Source of the DNA: Cylindrotheca closterium
Taxonomy: Eukaryota > Bacillariophyta > Bacillariophyceae > Bacillariales > Bacillariaceae
Direction of reading: 5' to 3'
NCBI GenBank assembly: GCA_933822405.4
Contig: CAKOGP040001914.1
Coordinates: 186,001-250,000 of the forward strand
Length of the DNA stretch: 64,000 nucleotides
Part shown: in pieces, positions 51,827 through 64,000 of the stretch
How positions within the stretch are numbered: position 1 is the first letter of the stretch
How the letters are laid out: each line of letters opens with the position of its first letter
Translations under genes and position numbers: made by a program
Notes under the pieces: model-generated
Told to the model about the DNA's origin: nothing
Seen by the model: only the letters and a program-made list of their open reading frames with translations
Database searches by the model: none

Positions 51827-54800
51827 CTATCCTCGGAATGCACTCTTGTATCCCCGAGAGCGACCAAGGTTTCCAGAATACCAGTTAGTCTCCCCAAAAG
51901 ATCTCTTTTGCGGCTTTTGCTCGTGCTCCTTAATAGCTTTCAAACATCGCTCCATCTCCTGTCTAACCTGTGGTCGGATAGCATCCCACGCAGGACCTTG
52001 AATTAAATCCTTGAGTCTACCCTGTTGCATATGCGCCGATGAGATAGGCACATTCGTATCCAGAACAGATAAAACTTCGGGGTCAGCAAACATCTCATAT
52101 ATTTGAAAGTCAAGTTGTGATTTTTCTGCCTTCGGCATGTTCAAATCACTTTCAATTTCTGCGTGGATCGAAAGTTCGGCAGCGAGAAGAGCAACGGTTT
52201 GCTCCGCGATTCGTATCACATTCTTGGTGTGTGCTGGTCCATCCGGCAATTTGCTTTCACGTAGTGACACAAACTTTTGATGGCACCAACGGAGCACCAG
52301 GATTAAATGGCCAACACTCAATGATGGTGATCCCTTTTCGAGCGATTCGATTGTGTCTGGCGCTGGCAAGTATGCTGTGGCGACCTTTCGCATAGATACA
52401 TCCTCTATACCAGCAAGCTGCCTAGCTCGTACGGCCTCAACTTCTCCAGTAGCCACATCGCCATCGCCCCGAATAACCTTGACAGTCCAAGTTCGATTCA
52501 AAGTATCTCCACTGCAAACGCGTCCGAACCGTAGGTCGTCAAAAGTTTCAGAAGTGCCATCAACAAGGAGGCTTTCACCACAAGATGTTCTGTAACCAAT
52601 TACGACACCATTTTGCACAAGGTTCATCACGTCGAGCTGCATGACTTCCCGTTCAGAGAAAACCTTGAAAGAGTGCGAGACGGGATGGGTTTTCCAGACT
52701 GTGGAAACTGCTTGCGACAGACACTGAGATGCTACCCGTTCCATTCTCATGGCATAATCACTCGTGACAGACAATCGACACGCTTGTTCCAGGGGCTCGT
52801 CGTTCTTTCGGTCGAGAGACAAATGACGCAAGCGCGAGGGCACTGTTGAGCCACTTTTGATGTCCATACCTGTAACTCTCTTGCAACATCTGGCAGCAAA
52901 GTGAGAAAACTTGTATGCTTCATGCTTTGCATCCTGCAAACGCCCCCCGGAAAGCAATGGATGTCGAGCTTTATTATCATTTGGGCCAGAGCTATGTTCG
53001 ATAAGGTCCGGGTCCATTGACTCGTGCTCTTCCAAACCACGGAAAAGCTCTCGCGCCGTTCCAGCAGCTCCAAGAAGTTTGCTAATGTTCACAATCACGG
53101 CCTTTGCCCATTCGATGAGTTCCTCACACATGGAACTGCTTGTGTGGAAGAAAGCATCGCGATGGTCTCGTTTGAAAAGCTCGGAAGCAAGCGCAAAGAT
53201 TTGTGTAGCTTCGAGCAACATGTTGCCAGTGAGTTCCGAACCACATGACTTCAGACACGAAAGAATAGCAACTCGGTGAATCTCAAGAAATTCTACTGAT
53301 GCGCTGAAGAAATGTTTCCCAATCGATTCGGTACCCTGGATATTTAGGCATCTCGTAGAAGATCTCAGGGATGTTTGCAAAACCTTCATTGAAGTCAACC
53401 AGATTGAATGCAGCGGGTCGCTCCTGTAGAGCTGCAACGAGCCAGGCAAAATAGAACTTCTGTTTGAAGCTGCGGCTTCTCGAGAAAGGACATAACCTCG
53501 AGGAGGTGCATTTCGCGCATTCTGTGTCCAAGCCCGTCCTACGTATTGGAAGAGTGGGTTCCTCGTGACAAACTGCGACAATTGTGTGCCAATGAAAATC
53601 GAAAGCATGTCCGCGTTGTCTGTTTCAGCTACGGAGTAGAGGAGATTCAGAACTGATTGAACAACGACAAGACTGTCAATTTCGGTAGACGAAGGTCCCC
53701 TTGTCCCGTAGACTTCGTCGCCTTCAGAAGAGAGAATCGAGCTTGCGGCTGCATTTGAAGCTTGCATCCCATGGTCAATGATTTCTTTCAGAGCATCATA
53801 CTCCACCAATGTTTTCGAAACAAGCTTGAAGTACGAAGCGTCACTCATTTGTGATCCATGCCCTTTGGCAACAAGTATTGTGAAAAGGGAGATGCAACAT
53901 CGAAGTGTTTCTCTGTTGTCTCCTTTCCTTTGATCTGTAACAAGAGGATCGCTAGCAGCTTCTTGCAGAACCTTTCCTAGAACCCTCAAAACAGTACTGG
54001 CTACTCGACAAAGTGAAGTGCACACATCCCTTTCTCGCTTCAGCTGCCCACGAGATAGAGTCGCCCGGGCACCCAAAACGCTGTCAAGCAGTATTGCAGC
54101 AGCAAGAAGGGGCCTTTCCAAAGTGCAACACATCTTGTTTCGCAAAAAAGATTAGTGCCATAAAAGGAAAGAAAGGGACAGAATTTCATTTCAACATACC
54201 TCAAGACTCCCTGTTGCAAAGGCACCAGCACGTGATACTGAGACCATCGTATGTACCATCTCGCTAGTTTTCGCCAAAAGTTCGAGGAAGTCCAAAATAT
54301 CGTCGTTGTCCAGAAGCCCTGGTGCCGCTTCATCTTGAAAAGCCATCTCCAGCAAGAAGAGAAACAACTCTGCCAGCGCCTTCGCCATTTGATTGCCACT
54401 TGTCTGCATGAAGTCTTCTGAAACTTCAACCTGTGCTTCATTGATAGCTGCAATATTTAGGTGTAATGCTTGCAAGGTATCTTTTGCCAAAACCACCAAT
54501 CTCTCCGAGTTTGCATTGGAGCTGTTTGCTCGCGCATTTTCTTCATCGTAGAAAAGAACAAGAGACTCCGCAAGTCGTTTCCAAGATGAAATTAATCGCA
54601 GGTCGCAAACTGCAAATTGATGAGTAACGGAAAGGCGGGACAGAATGCGCTCAATTTCATCATCTTCTTGTTGAGATATCTCCGATAGCCACTTCGTCGC
54701 TGCTCCAACATCAAACGTGTTCTCAAGAACATAAGCATCGTGCGAAGACTGCCATGTTGCCGTTGTGGGAAAGCAGTCTAGCAGCACTGTTGGTCTTGTC

Positions 54801-57800
54801 AGGCACTGTAGCCTGTCGAAACCCATTGAGCCAAAATGCATTGTGCTGACGGCAGCATACTTGAATCCATTGAAGCCTGTAAACCTTTGGGGCTGGAAGA
54901 AACTTCCCTTCATAGCTGCTTCTAGGGCTGGATTTCGATTCTCGCGACTGCATCGATAATACGCAACTTCTGTGGCCAGTATGTCCAAGGACCTTGACAT
55001 GAACGTTGTCAGTGCGCACCTGGCATATTCCGACTCTGTAGATGGCGGGATCTTTGATTCAATATCGTTCGCACTTGAGTATTCCATTACAGCTGTCAAA
55101 AGATCAGTGACAAATGAAGCCTCCTCATCCACTAGCTCCCCTAGCCGCGCACTAGCCGAGCCTGAAGGGCCTGGAGTCATGGACCGAGCTGATGTCCACA
55201 CCGCCGACAGAGCTGTTACCGCTCCTGCGGCCAGCCTCATTTGTAACATTGCAGAGTTGCTATTCAAAACTTCTGCCGCGCTCTCGTCTGGAAGTCCTAG
55301 CAGACCACGGACCTTGGACGCCATTTTGGTGAGAGCAGGCAAAAGTGGAGTTCCTTCCATATGAAGCATCTTGTCAGCAATTGCCGGGCTCGCCTCGATA
55401 CATGCACATAACAATCTCAAGCCAAGCAACCCATGAAGTACCGCAGTGTTGTCACTGCCCGTGAGAGTAGACTTGTCAGCCAGCTGATTGGCTGTGCTTA
55501 TTGAGTTTGAAATCAGTTTTGGGAGTCTCTCAGAATTGTGAACTGCACGAAAAACAACGGATGCACCTTCCGAGTCGATGGAGCTTGACTGCCGAGCATG
55601 AACAATGCACGCGTGGAGGACATCCAAGGAAACGATTGTTGGAATCGCAGAAGCTGTCGTGCTGTCGTCTCCTGGATCTGCGAAATAGGCCAAGACCAAG
55701 TCGAAATTCGGTATACCCGCTGATTCCCACGAAGCTGAAAAGGTGCTGTTCTCTCGACAAGGATATGGACATGTTGCACGGCTGGTGAGAATCCCATATG
55801 GGCTCAATTGGCTGATCAACTCGAAACCTGACTGCACCAACGTGGAATCACTTCCTTGAGTTCGGTCAGTGACAATGTCGTCAACATGCAATGACCACAT
55901 TGACAGCAGCTGCATAGCAGATTCCGCAACTCGCAATGGAGCTAGCCTGTCGGTTGTTGTTCCCGTCCAATTTTTCTGTTGTAGACCTTCCAGGTCCAAA
56001 TCCTTCCCACAGAATTCTGAAATGGCATCCAGCAGCAGCTTTTTGCCGCGCACTACGTCGCTATCTTGCCCATTATTTTTGGAAGCAACGAATTGCCACT
56101 TTCCAAAACTCTTTTCACCTTCCGACTTGGTTTCCAATACTTCCGTTCCAATCTCACCACTTTCCAGCGCATCCCAAAGACGTGCTGCAATGCCTAGTGA
56201 CACGGGAGCGACAGCATAGTGTGCAATGGCTTCTCCCAAACTCACGCTGGTTGCCAAAGTATTGATGAGTGAATCCCTCACATCGTATGCTGCGGACTTG
56301 ACTGCGGGAGACGGATGCAGTTCCATCACCGCTCGAATAAGACTCAAGAATCGAGCAAAGGCACGAAGTACTACTTCTGCAGTCTCGTAGCAGACTTCCA
56401 CTTCACCGATCGACGAGGCTGAAGTTGACATGTATGGAATCAACGCAGTACCGGAGGACAAGATTCCTTCTCCCACAACTTGCAAGAAGGCAGTTGCGTC
56501 ATTATCCTGGAACGAATCACAAAATACCACCGAAGTCATTTGCTCAATGAATCCCGCAAGGACCGTTGCAGCTGCATTGGTTGTCCCCGTTCCTGGTTCC
56601 AAGAAAGTAGCGAGTACTGATTTCTGCCGTTGCGATGGCATGCACTGCCGTGCCAATTGCATGGCCCATCTTTGGGATGCGCCATCTAGTAGGGATGCCA
56701 TCAACTGAAGAACGGGGTCAATCACTTTTGGATCATTGGTGGAAATCGCAATTCTCGTGAGCACCCGAGGACCATCAACCATGACTTGGTTTCCTTGCGT
56801 ATCTTCCATAGAAAGTCTTAGTTTCTCCAACGAGGCCTTCGATGGACCTGTTTTCGAAAGATTCACTAGAGCATTCAGCACAATCGTCCGGCTAGAAATG
56901 TATTCTTCCGACCCTGCCACCGCCTCCGGCAAATAGCAAGCCAAGAGAGCAGAACGAATGAGCCCATCGTCCAAAATGTCAAGTGTGGCTTCGACAATGT
57001 CCGGACTATGGCACAGTGATGCCAGTAGTTGAAAGAATGGTGCCACTGCTGGCAACAACACTTCACTCGAAATGTCTTTTTGCTGGTAAGCAGCAAGAGC
57101 CCGATTGGCAAGGCCGTGTGCGGCATGGAACAAGTCACACATGGGCAGTGGCATCTCTGGTGGATTCGATGAAATGAAGTCTTGCCATAGTGACCAAAAT
57201 TCTTCTGCCAAGACAGGGTTGGCCTGATAAAGATAGCTGGCCAAATTGCAGAGCATTCCAAGGTTTTCAGTGGATTCGGTAGACAAGATATTAGGAAAGG
57301 CCAAAATGGAAGACACCACGACCTCACGAGCGATGCTTGTGTACAGCACGATATCTGCCGGAGTATTGATTTCCGTATCCGCCTCTAGCAGCATTGGAGA
57401 GGATTTTGGATTAGAGAGCTGCCAGTCGTAAAATTGGAATAGCTCGCCCTGAGGAGTTGAACTTGGAGCCAAATCGCTCTCCACCAGATTCGAAATGGCT
57501 TCATTGAGGTATTCAAATCCCCATTCATTGGCAATGGTGACAATCTCAGCTCCTGATGCTTGAAAGGTTCTCCAATAGGGTTGTGAATCATCGGCTGTAC
57601 TTGATTTGGCGAGCGAATCGTAGGCCAATCGAAGAAGCAGTCCAAAGGACAGCAATGCCAAGGATTGAGGACCCTGTAGATTGGTGACCTCGCTTGAGGA
57701 ATCTAACAATATTGTCTTGAGAGCTTCCGTTTCCATTTGTATTCTATTACTGGAAGCTTCCAGTAACATTGGATGTTGCGAGGCCCATAGAATTTGATTG

Positions 57801-58744
57801 TCAGGCTGAAATGCCCGCCAGAGTTGCATGGATTCGGCACAAATGAGGCCCGCCAAATGGGGCAAGCGCTCTTCCTTGCTTTCAAACATTCCACAAGCCT
57901 GAAAAGCTTGGACTAAGATGCACAGATCGGGGCGATGAATTCCACCCTTGATCCGGTGGTACAACAAGACTAGCAAAGCTTCCATGGCTTGAACTCTTTC
58001 CCGATTAGTCCGCAGTCTTGTTTCTTCTAGCAGTGATGCCGCTATTGAGTTGTAGGCGGAAGATCCTGATGTAGTCTTGAAAGTTAGATCGTGGCAGGGC
58101 GACATCTGATCTCGTGTAGGCAGTACCAATGGCGTGCAGGCAATAGTCAGCAATCTTCGAAACAAGCCCCGTTGTCGCGATTCGTCTTCAAATGTTTCAT
58201 CCAGACTATCTAATACTTTGGATGCAGGTTCCGAGGCAGGCTTTTCGTCGTCCTGTTCTACTTGCAAGCACTCGGTCAAGATCTGCAATCGGATCAATCG
58301 TTGTTGAGAGTGATATGCTACACATTTGAGGAAAAAGTCACTAGTTCCCAGCAGTGCTGGCAGCAGTTTCTCGTTCTTGTATAGCTTTTGGACAATTCCT
58401 CTGGTGACTTCAATCGCTCTTGTCTTGGAGATTTGAAGCAGCGCACAAAGAGCAGCAATGTGTTTTTTGCCCTCATCCGTTTCCAACCGATCATCTTTCG
58501 TGGCCGATGCTGCGGCTGTTGGCGCTTCTGGAAGTGCCGTAGATGCATATCGAAAGTTTCTGTTAAGTCCTTTTACTAGTTCATCCCAGTACTGATTGCC
58601 TTCTTTTACGGCAAAGTCTTCTTCGAGGCGCTTTTGAAAGCCATCGAGACGTTTAGCATCAACATCACCAGTCTTTATGAGCAGTGTCAGCGTTTCCTCA
58701 TCGTCGCATTGCAATGGCGGCACTGACGATGGCGTTAGCGCCAT
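51827..58744 (-). CDS. Large helical scaffold nucleoporin, Nup188/Nup205 type
   Basis: Two exons (58744-54200 and 54133-51827; 66-bp intron) give 2,283 residues, within the size range of the largest inner-ring nucleoporins. The protein is almost entirely short amphipathic helices without membrane spans or repeats. The N-terminus (QYWDELVKGL then an ISKTRAIEVTRGIVQ helix, FFLKCVAYHSQQRLIRLQIL) and LALLSFGLLLRLAYDSL resemble the Nup188/Nup205/Nup192 alpha-solenoid start. A middle piece with GVVIGYRTSCGESLLVDG and TWTVKVIRGDGDVATGEVE may be an embedded beta-domain. In this family the proteins build the inner ring of the nuclear pore. Nup188 is my preferred member; Nup205 or another solenoid remains possible. 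Confidence 0.55.
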
Positions 58745-59016
58745 ATTTATATTCTATTATGACGAACAGTCTGTCTATTGTGATGAAAGGACAGGAGCCG
58801 TAGGGACTTCAGTGATCAATGGCTTGTTTGATTGCTATATATTATCGGCGCATCCTCAGATTTCATCTCATTCGCAGCCATTTCAAAAAATGCACGGTCG
58901 ACGACCGGACGAACCAATGCTATTTTTTTATTTTCAATCAAAAAGTAAAGAAACACTCCCTAAGTTTTTACTACCGGTACGTTTTGCTGCACTAATATTT
59001 GTTTCATCCTCAACGC

Positions 59017-62000
59017 TTAGTAAGGTGAACTTGGGAATCCTGGATCCCCTTCGTACGGCGCTTGGTATTGTGGTGGTGGCTGTGCGTAGGCATATCCTGG
59101 AACTTGACCAGGAGCACCATATCCAGCGGGTGGTTGTCCGTACCCCGCGGGTGGTGCCCCATACGCGGCTGGTGGATAGCCATTGGCAGCGGGTGGTGGG
59201 TATCCATATGCTCCATACGGCTGTTGTTGGGGATATCCAGCTGGAGGAGCTCCTGCGGCGCCAGCTGCCGCAGATTGCTTCGCTTGTTCCGCTTTTTGAT
59301 CTTGCATCGAGGCGGCAGAAGCCATGTCTATTTCAGCCTTCTCGACAGCTTCCTTCAGTTTTTCCGCCTCGCGTTTGGTTTCCATGGCAACAGCTGAAGC
59401 ATCAGAAGCTTGCCCTTGGATCGCCAGGAATCGCTTGCGGAGATCGTTGGCCGTTTGTGCTGCATTGTCGGCATCTCTCTGTGAAAAAGAAAAGTAGAAA
59501 AGTGAGCTATTGGGATGTCCAAGCGTATCAAATTCCACCACAATCAACTTACGTTCAATGCCTTTTTCTTGCCAGAACTACCAAAACGTCCCTTCTTCTT
59601 CTCATCAGCCGAGGCACGCAAGCTACGAGCATTGGCTTCAGCCTTGTCGGCATCTCCTCGCAGTTCATCAGCTTCTTGAGCCAATTTGATGTGGGTTGCC
59701 GCCGCATCACTGGCAATTTCTTGGGCTGACTTGTACTTCTTCTTCAATTCCTCGAGTTTGGCCGCTGCTTCCGAGTCGACCGTCTGGCTTGTTTCAGCGT
59801 GACTTGTTGCGGTAGCGGCTGCATCATAGACACCACCTCCAGCTCCGGGTGGTGGTGCAAAACCGCCCATGACAAAGTCACTACCAAATCCGCCAACAGA
59901 TTCCTTGCGATTGTGATCAACACTGGGTCGAGCCAAACCGTAGTTGGGGGTAGCAATACCGGTAGGTGTTGGCTGCTGTGACATGTACCCTTGTTGCGAT
60001 TGGGGAGTAGGCATGGCGTATGGCATTGGCTGTCCGCCTGGTGGCATCATGTAACCTTGTTGCGATTGGGGAGTAGGCATGGATTGCGGTGCTGGCTGAC
60101 CCTGTGGTGGCATTTGGTAATACGATTGGGCCCCATTGGGAGTAGGAATGGCATTGCCACCCGAATCAGCTGCGGGTGGTGGCTGTTGGTATTGGTATTG
60201 CTGGGCTGGTGCTGGAGCTGGTTGCGAAGTTTCAGGAAGGGAAGCTTGAGAAGACGATTCGACTGGTGCCTCCTGTTCAGGTACTGGAGACTTGGAATGG
60301 GCAGAGAAAGCAGATCGTTCGTCACCAAATGGATTGGTTCCACCAGTTGCAGGAGGTGCTACTTCTTGTGGTGGAAATCCTGAATCGGTACTGCCGCTGG
60401 GCGCCATATCGGGGAATCCTCCCAATCCACCTTGAGGCGAAGAAGCAGGTTGGTTGAACATGGAACCACCATCGGTTGACGACGCCAATGGAACTTCCGT
60501 TTGGGGTGGCAATCCAGAGTCGAATGATTGCGTTCCAAAGCTATCTGGCGCTGGCAAACCACCATCTTGGCCTGGCGGGGCTCCCATCATACCGCCAGGA
60601 GCAGGCATGGAACTGGGTTCTGGAAGGCCACGATCAGCTGCTGCGGGTTCTGGAGCGTTTTCAAAGCCAAACAAATTGCTTTCAAAGTTGTTATTCTGTT
60701 GCAATGCCGCATGTTGTTGTTTCGCCGCCATTTGTTGATGCTGGACACTAGCTTCGGTTACATTTTCAATCGATGCGGTAGCTTCCTCAATGGCTTCTTT
60801 GGTAGCGTTGGCTTCAGTAATCAAATCACTTAATACACTGCATTCGTTCATTAGAGTGCACACACAAACACACACACAAAACAATCAAACAAATTCAATT
60901 AGAAAGGATGGTCTGGATAAATTCAGATTTTATTTTGCGGCGTACTGCTTGCTTTTCTCAAAAGACGTACCCTTTTTGCTCTTGTGCAGCCTTTAACTTG
61001 CCACTAGCCTCCAACAATTTGGTCTTGGCATCGGACACTTGGACTCGCAATCCTTGCAATTGCTGGGACAAGTTTCCAATCTCCGCAATAGTGCCTCCCA
61101 ATTGCGCGTGAACTTCCTTTTCCTCTTCCGTCATGCTACCCAATTGAGCCTTGAGAGAAATGTTCTCGGCTTGCAATTTTTGCAAAACATCCTTGAGTTT
61201 GGACAATTCTTGAGATTCGTCACCCATTTGATAATTCTTGGCCAAATCTTTGGTGTTTACTGGAGCCGGCTCTGGAATAGTCTCCACTGCTGGTGCTGGT
61301 GCAGGGGGTTCCATCATGGAAGGCGCCGCGGCAGCTGCCATTCCCATGGCGGCCATTCCAGCGGCAGCCATGGTGGGAGCTGGCATTGTCTGCTGTTGTT
61401 GTGGTGGTGGTGCTTGTTGCTCTTCAGGAACATAGGACGGCAATGCAGGAGTAGGCGCAGGAGCAGGTTCTGGAGCAGGAGTAGCCATATTCATGCCTTC
61501 AAAGGCATCCGAAATGCTCATTCCACCAGATGGCTGCAATGTTGGTTGCAATGCCGGTGGCTGTTGTTGGGCGGGAGTAGGTGGGGGCATGACAGCAGCC
61601 GGTGGTGGCATCGATGACATTGATGGCGGTGGTGCTTGTTGGCCTTGCTGCTGCTGCTGTGGTGGACTTTTGAGAGCACGAAGAGAGGGTGGCAATTGTC
61701 CTTGAGGTGCCGGGAGATTCTTTTTGGAAATACAAACAATCAAGTGCATGCAAATGGCAAACTCGACCTTGTCCAATCGATTATCCACTGGACGATCCGT
61801 CATGTTCCAAATTTCGCGTAAGGCTTGTGCATCGACACCTGACTTCATGAACAGATCCACAGCCTCCTTGCCGTACATAAATCCATCGGGTTTGGCGTAC
61901 TGCGGAAAGAGAGCCTCGTATCTTCCCTGTTCTTGTGGAGTCATGGAGTACGGATCTTGTGGTACCAAGGCATTGTTGAAACCTCCTGTACTCCCTCCAG

Positions 62001-62750
62001 AAGCACTTGGAGGAGCATATCCCGAAGCAACCGATCCAGGTGGTGGTGGAATGGCCGAAGACAATCCACTGCGGGTCGAAGCACCAGGCGATGGCGGTGC
62101 TTGTTGTTGCTGCTGTTGGGGCGGAGGAGCTCCTGGTGCGGGTGGCATTTGGACCGAGACTCCACTCACACCGTCGAAAAAGGCTGGTCGTAGCGTCACT
62201 CCCGGTGCTGTCGCCAAGTTGGCTCCTTGTCCCTTGGTACCATTTTGAGTCAATTGAATGAGTCGAATGGCCACGGCAAACTTTTGTCGATTCAAGCTAG
62301 AAGTAGAAGGTTGATCCGCTACGGTCCAAATGTTCTTCAATACTTCCATGGGGAGTTTGGAACGACTGAAGAATTGGACAGCTTCGCCACCACCAATGTT
62401 GTTCGTCTTTTTGACATCGGCTGCTTGAAAGAGGCCTTCGTAGTAAGCCTGTTGTATTTGTTGCCAATAGAATAGAATAGATTCAAACGAGATGACAAGC
62501 AAATTCAATGGATCAATGGATCAATCAATCAATCATTGGAAGAAGGAAAGAATTCAGAAAGATTCAATCGCACATATCATTGGAATGACGGGAAAAGGGT
62601 AGAAAGCAAAAAGTGGAATGAGAAACCAATAGTCATGCATTGTTCATGTATAAACGGAGATACAATCGGAATCTTCTTGTTGATTCAACGGCCCAGTTTT
62701 GTACGCACCCTCTCTTGTGGCTCTGGAATGTATGATATTGGAGACGCCAT
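59017..62750 (-). CDS. Two-EH-domain endocytic adaptor, Eps15/Pan1-like
   Basis: Four exons (62750-62709, 62448-60971, 60837-59553, 59478-59017; introns of 260, 133 and 74 bp) give 1,088 residues. The 42-bp first exon (MASPISYIPEPQER) completes EH domain 1, joining AYYEGLFQAADVKKT. EH domain 2 lies at about residues 205-290 (QGRYEALFPQYAKPDGFMYG and LREIWNMTDRPVDNRLDKVE). After Pro/Gln-rich linkers comes a coiled coil (ELSKLKDVLQKLQAENISLK), then long Pro/Gln/Gly-rich segments, a second helical region (AAAKLEELKKKYKSAQEIAS) and a Gly/Tyr/Pro-rich tail with repeated APPAGYG-like units. EH domains bind NPF motifs at clathrin-coated sites. The last four residues before the stop are SSPY. Confidence 0.85.
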
Positions 62751-63489
62751 TGTTGTTGTTGTTGTTGTTGCTGCTGCTGCTGTGGCCGTGTGTGTTAAAG
62801 ACTACTGAAAGTTGGATTCAACAAGTCAAGATTGGATCGGAAGATGGAACCTTCTGTTGTAGTTGAGCGTGTGTATGAAAGCTGCAGTCGCTTGTCAATT
62901 ACTGCTTCTCAAGAGGCAGTTGCACGTATTGGTAGGTTGCAGTACAAGTACTTGTAGTAAGTATCCGATGGATTGTTGGTCTCAAGATTGACCAAGAAAC
63001 ACGGCACTGTTGCTACTCCTCTAGATTTTCGTCCAACTCAACGACTCGATTGCTTCCAATGCGTCCGAGGTAGGAGCACCAAAAGATTGTAGCCGTTAAA
63101 ACTGGTCAGTCAAATTGTAATACGTGGTATTCTATAGTTTTTGTAATACCGAAATGTACGCTTTCACGTACATAGTACATGAGATTTGTATATAACGCGC
63201 TAACACAGATTGATAGCAAATTTTAAAAAACCAGCGGTCCACGCGCACCTGGTATGTTGGATGTTGGATCCATTGGATTGATTCGATTCCGGACTCTCAA
63301 CCGTCCGTCAACAGAAATTGTTCGTTTGTCTTGCGTCAGTCAAGAAGTTGAAAGCCAGATCTTCTGTCATCATCTCATCGAAGGCGCATCCATCATTATC
63401 CATCACTCACACAACCGGATCTCCTCGACACACAAACTACCGTAACTGGTATTATACCAGTCGAACGGAATTAAAAGACACCAACAAAC
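62751..63489. other. Divergent intergenic region between the EH gene and thiO
   Basis: Starts with a GTT/GCT microsatellite (about 62752-62782) in the EH gene 5' UTR. A TATATAA run lies at about 63189-63195, some 295 bp before the thiO ATG. No coding frame is supported. Confidence 0.45.
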
Positions 63490-64000
63490 ATGAGAATAAT
63501 CCTGTCAACTTGCTGCTTGACAGCCTTGATTCTTGGAGTCACTGGCTTTACCAATCCAACACCAACCATCACTTTCACATCATCAGCAACTGATTCTGCT
63601 TCTGCTTCCACCAACACGCAACTCGCAGCGTCCTATGGGTATGTCAATGCACGACCCACTAATAATAGTAATAATGACAATAATAACGGAGGCAATGCTC
63701 CTCGAAAACAGCTGAACCGCCGCAGACGCAAAATGAACAAGGATGTGGTCATTGTGGGGGGTGGCTTGGCTGGTCTCTCTGCCGCGTTGTATTTGAGCCA
63801 AATTGATCCCAATCGACAAATTACCATTTTGGACAAGCACGATTTGTTTGATGGTGACGGCAAAACATCTGTGGCTACCTTTGCGGCAGCCGGCATGCTG
63901 GCGCCTCAATCGGAACGTCTCCCCAAGGGTGACTATTTGGATTTGTGCCTGGCGTCCAAGAGCATGTACCCGGAATTTACCGATCTGGTCGAGTGCATGG
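63490..64000 (+). CDS. thiO: ThiO-like FAD-dependent glycine oxidase, plastid-type (5' part)
   Basis: Open from ATG 63490 to the window end (170 codons). A signal peptide-like start (IILSTCCLTALILGVTG) is followed by FTNPTPTIT, a Phe-type diatom plastid cleavage site, and a Ser/Thr/Asn-rich transit segment. The Rossmann FAD motif VVIVGGGLAGLSAALYLS follows at about residue 85. AAAGMLAPQSER is the conserved segment of glycine oxidase ThiO, which makes the dehydroglycine used to build the thiazole ring of thiamine. Other DAO-fold oxidases are less likely because of this motif. The rest of the gene lies beyond the window. Confidence 0.75.
   Translation, partial: MRIILSTCCLTALILGVTGFTNPTPTITFTSSATDSASASTNTQLAASYGYVNARPTNNSNNDNNNGGNAPRKQLNRRRRKMNKDVVIVGGGLAGLSAALYLSQIDPNRQITILDKHDLFDGDGKTSVATFAAAGMLAPQSERLPKGDYLDLCLASKSMYPEFTDLVECM

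Noticed and set aside
54134..54199. Gene boundary splitting the large nucleoporin-like protein
   Set aside because: A 66-bp GT-AG intron joins both frames in phase. The downstream frame has no independent promoter space or good start.

Overview
The window looks like nuclear DNA of a photosynthetic stramenopile, most likely a pennate diatom. It has a stress-type Lhcx fucoxanthin-chlorophyll protein, a CP12-like protein and a ThiO-like oxidase with plastid-type presequences, BspA-like leucine-rich repeats, and four proteins with the diatom-rich C-terminal domain I recognise as DUF6824. Introns are short (57-260 bp) and GT-AG. I cannot name the species. Exon joins below were worked out by eye from splice signals, phase and protein continuity.

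Layout. 0-9 kb: a truncated membrane protein (-), a secreted S9 prolyl-oligopeptidase-type peptidase (+), a tandem pair of membrane-anchored PC-esterase/GDSL-like proteins (-), a plastid-type acidic protein (+) and a small VOC/glyoxalase-fold protein (-). 9-16 kb: Lhcx (-), then two GLG1-like Cys-domain membrane proteins, one His-rich (+) and one with seven 74-residue metallothionein-like repeats (-), flanking a TKL-type kinase (-). 16-23 kb: an LRR_5 protein (-), a dynamin-family GTPase (-) and a scrambled inverted pseudogene copy of the LRR gene (+). 23-28 kb: a seven-exon C2/C1 multi-transmembrane protein (+). 29.5-51 kb is a family-expansion region: a beta-propeller protein (-), three sulfotransferase-like genes (A -, B +, C +) and four CRAL-TRIO plus DUF6824 genes (one -, three +), followed by a C2CD5-like gene (-). 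51-64 kb: CP12-like (-), a 2,283-residue Nup188/Nup205-type nucleoporin (-), a two-EH-domain endocytic protein (-) and the start of thiO (+).

How genes may work together. The CP12-like, Lhcx and ThiO-like proteins act in the plastid. The EH protein, dynamin, C2CD5-like and C2/C1 proteins belong to membrane traffic or membrane contact sites. The sulfotransferase-like, PC-esterase-like and beta-propeller proteins are membrane-anchored, probably lumenal or extracellular.

The most unusual signals are: (1) the neighbouring His-rich and Cys-rich GLG1-like proteins, a candidate membrane-tethered metal-handling pair; (2) sulfotransferase A, whose promoter and first 17 codons match those of the neighbouring beta-propeller gene while the rest is an inverted copy of sulfotransferase B; (3) the CRAL-TRIO/DUF6824 paralogues, each with a different single intron position or none.
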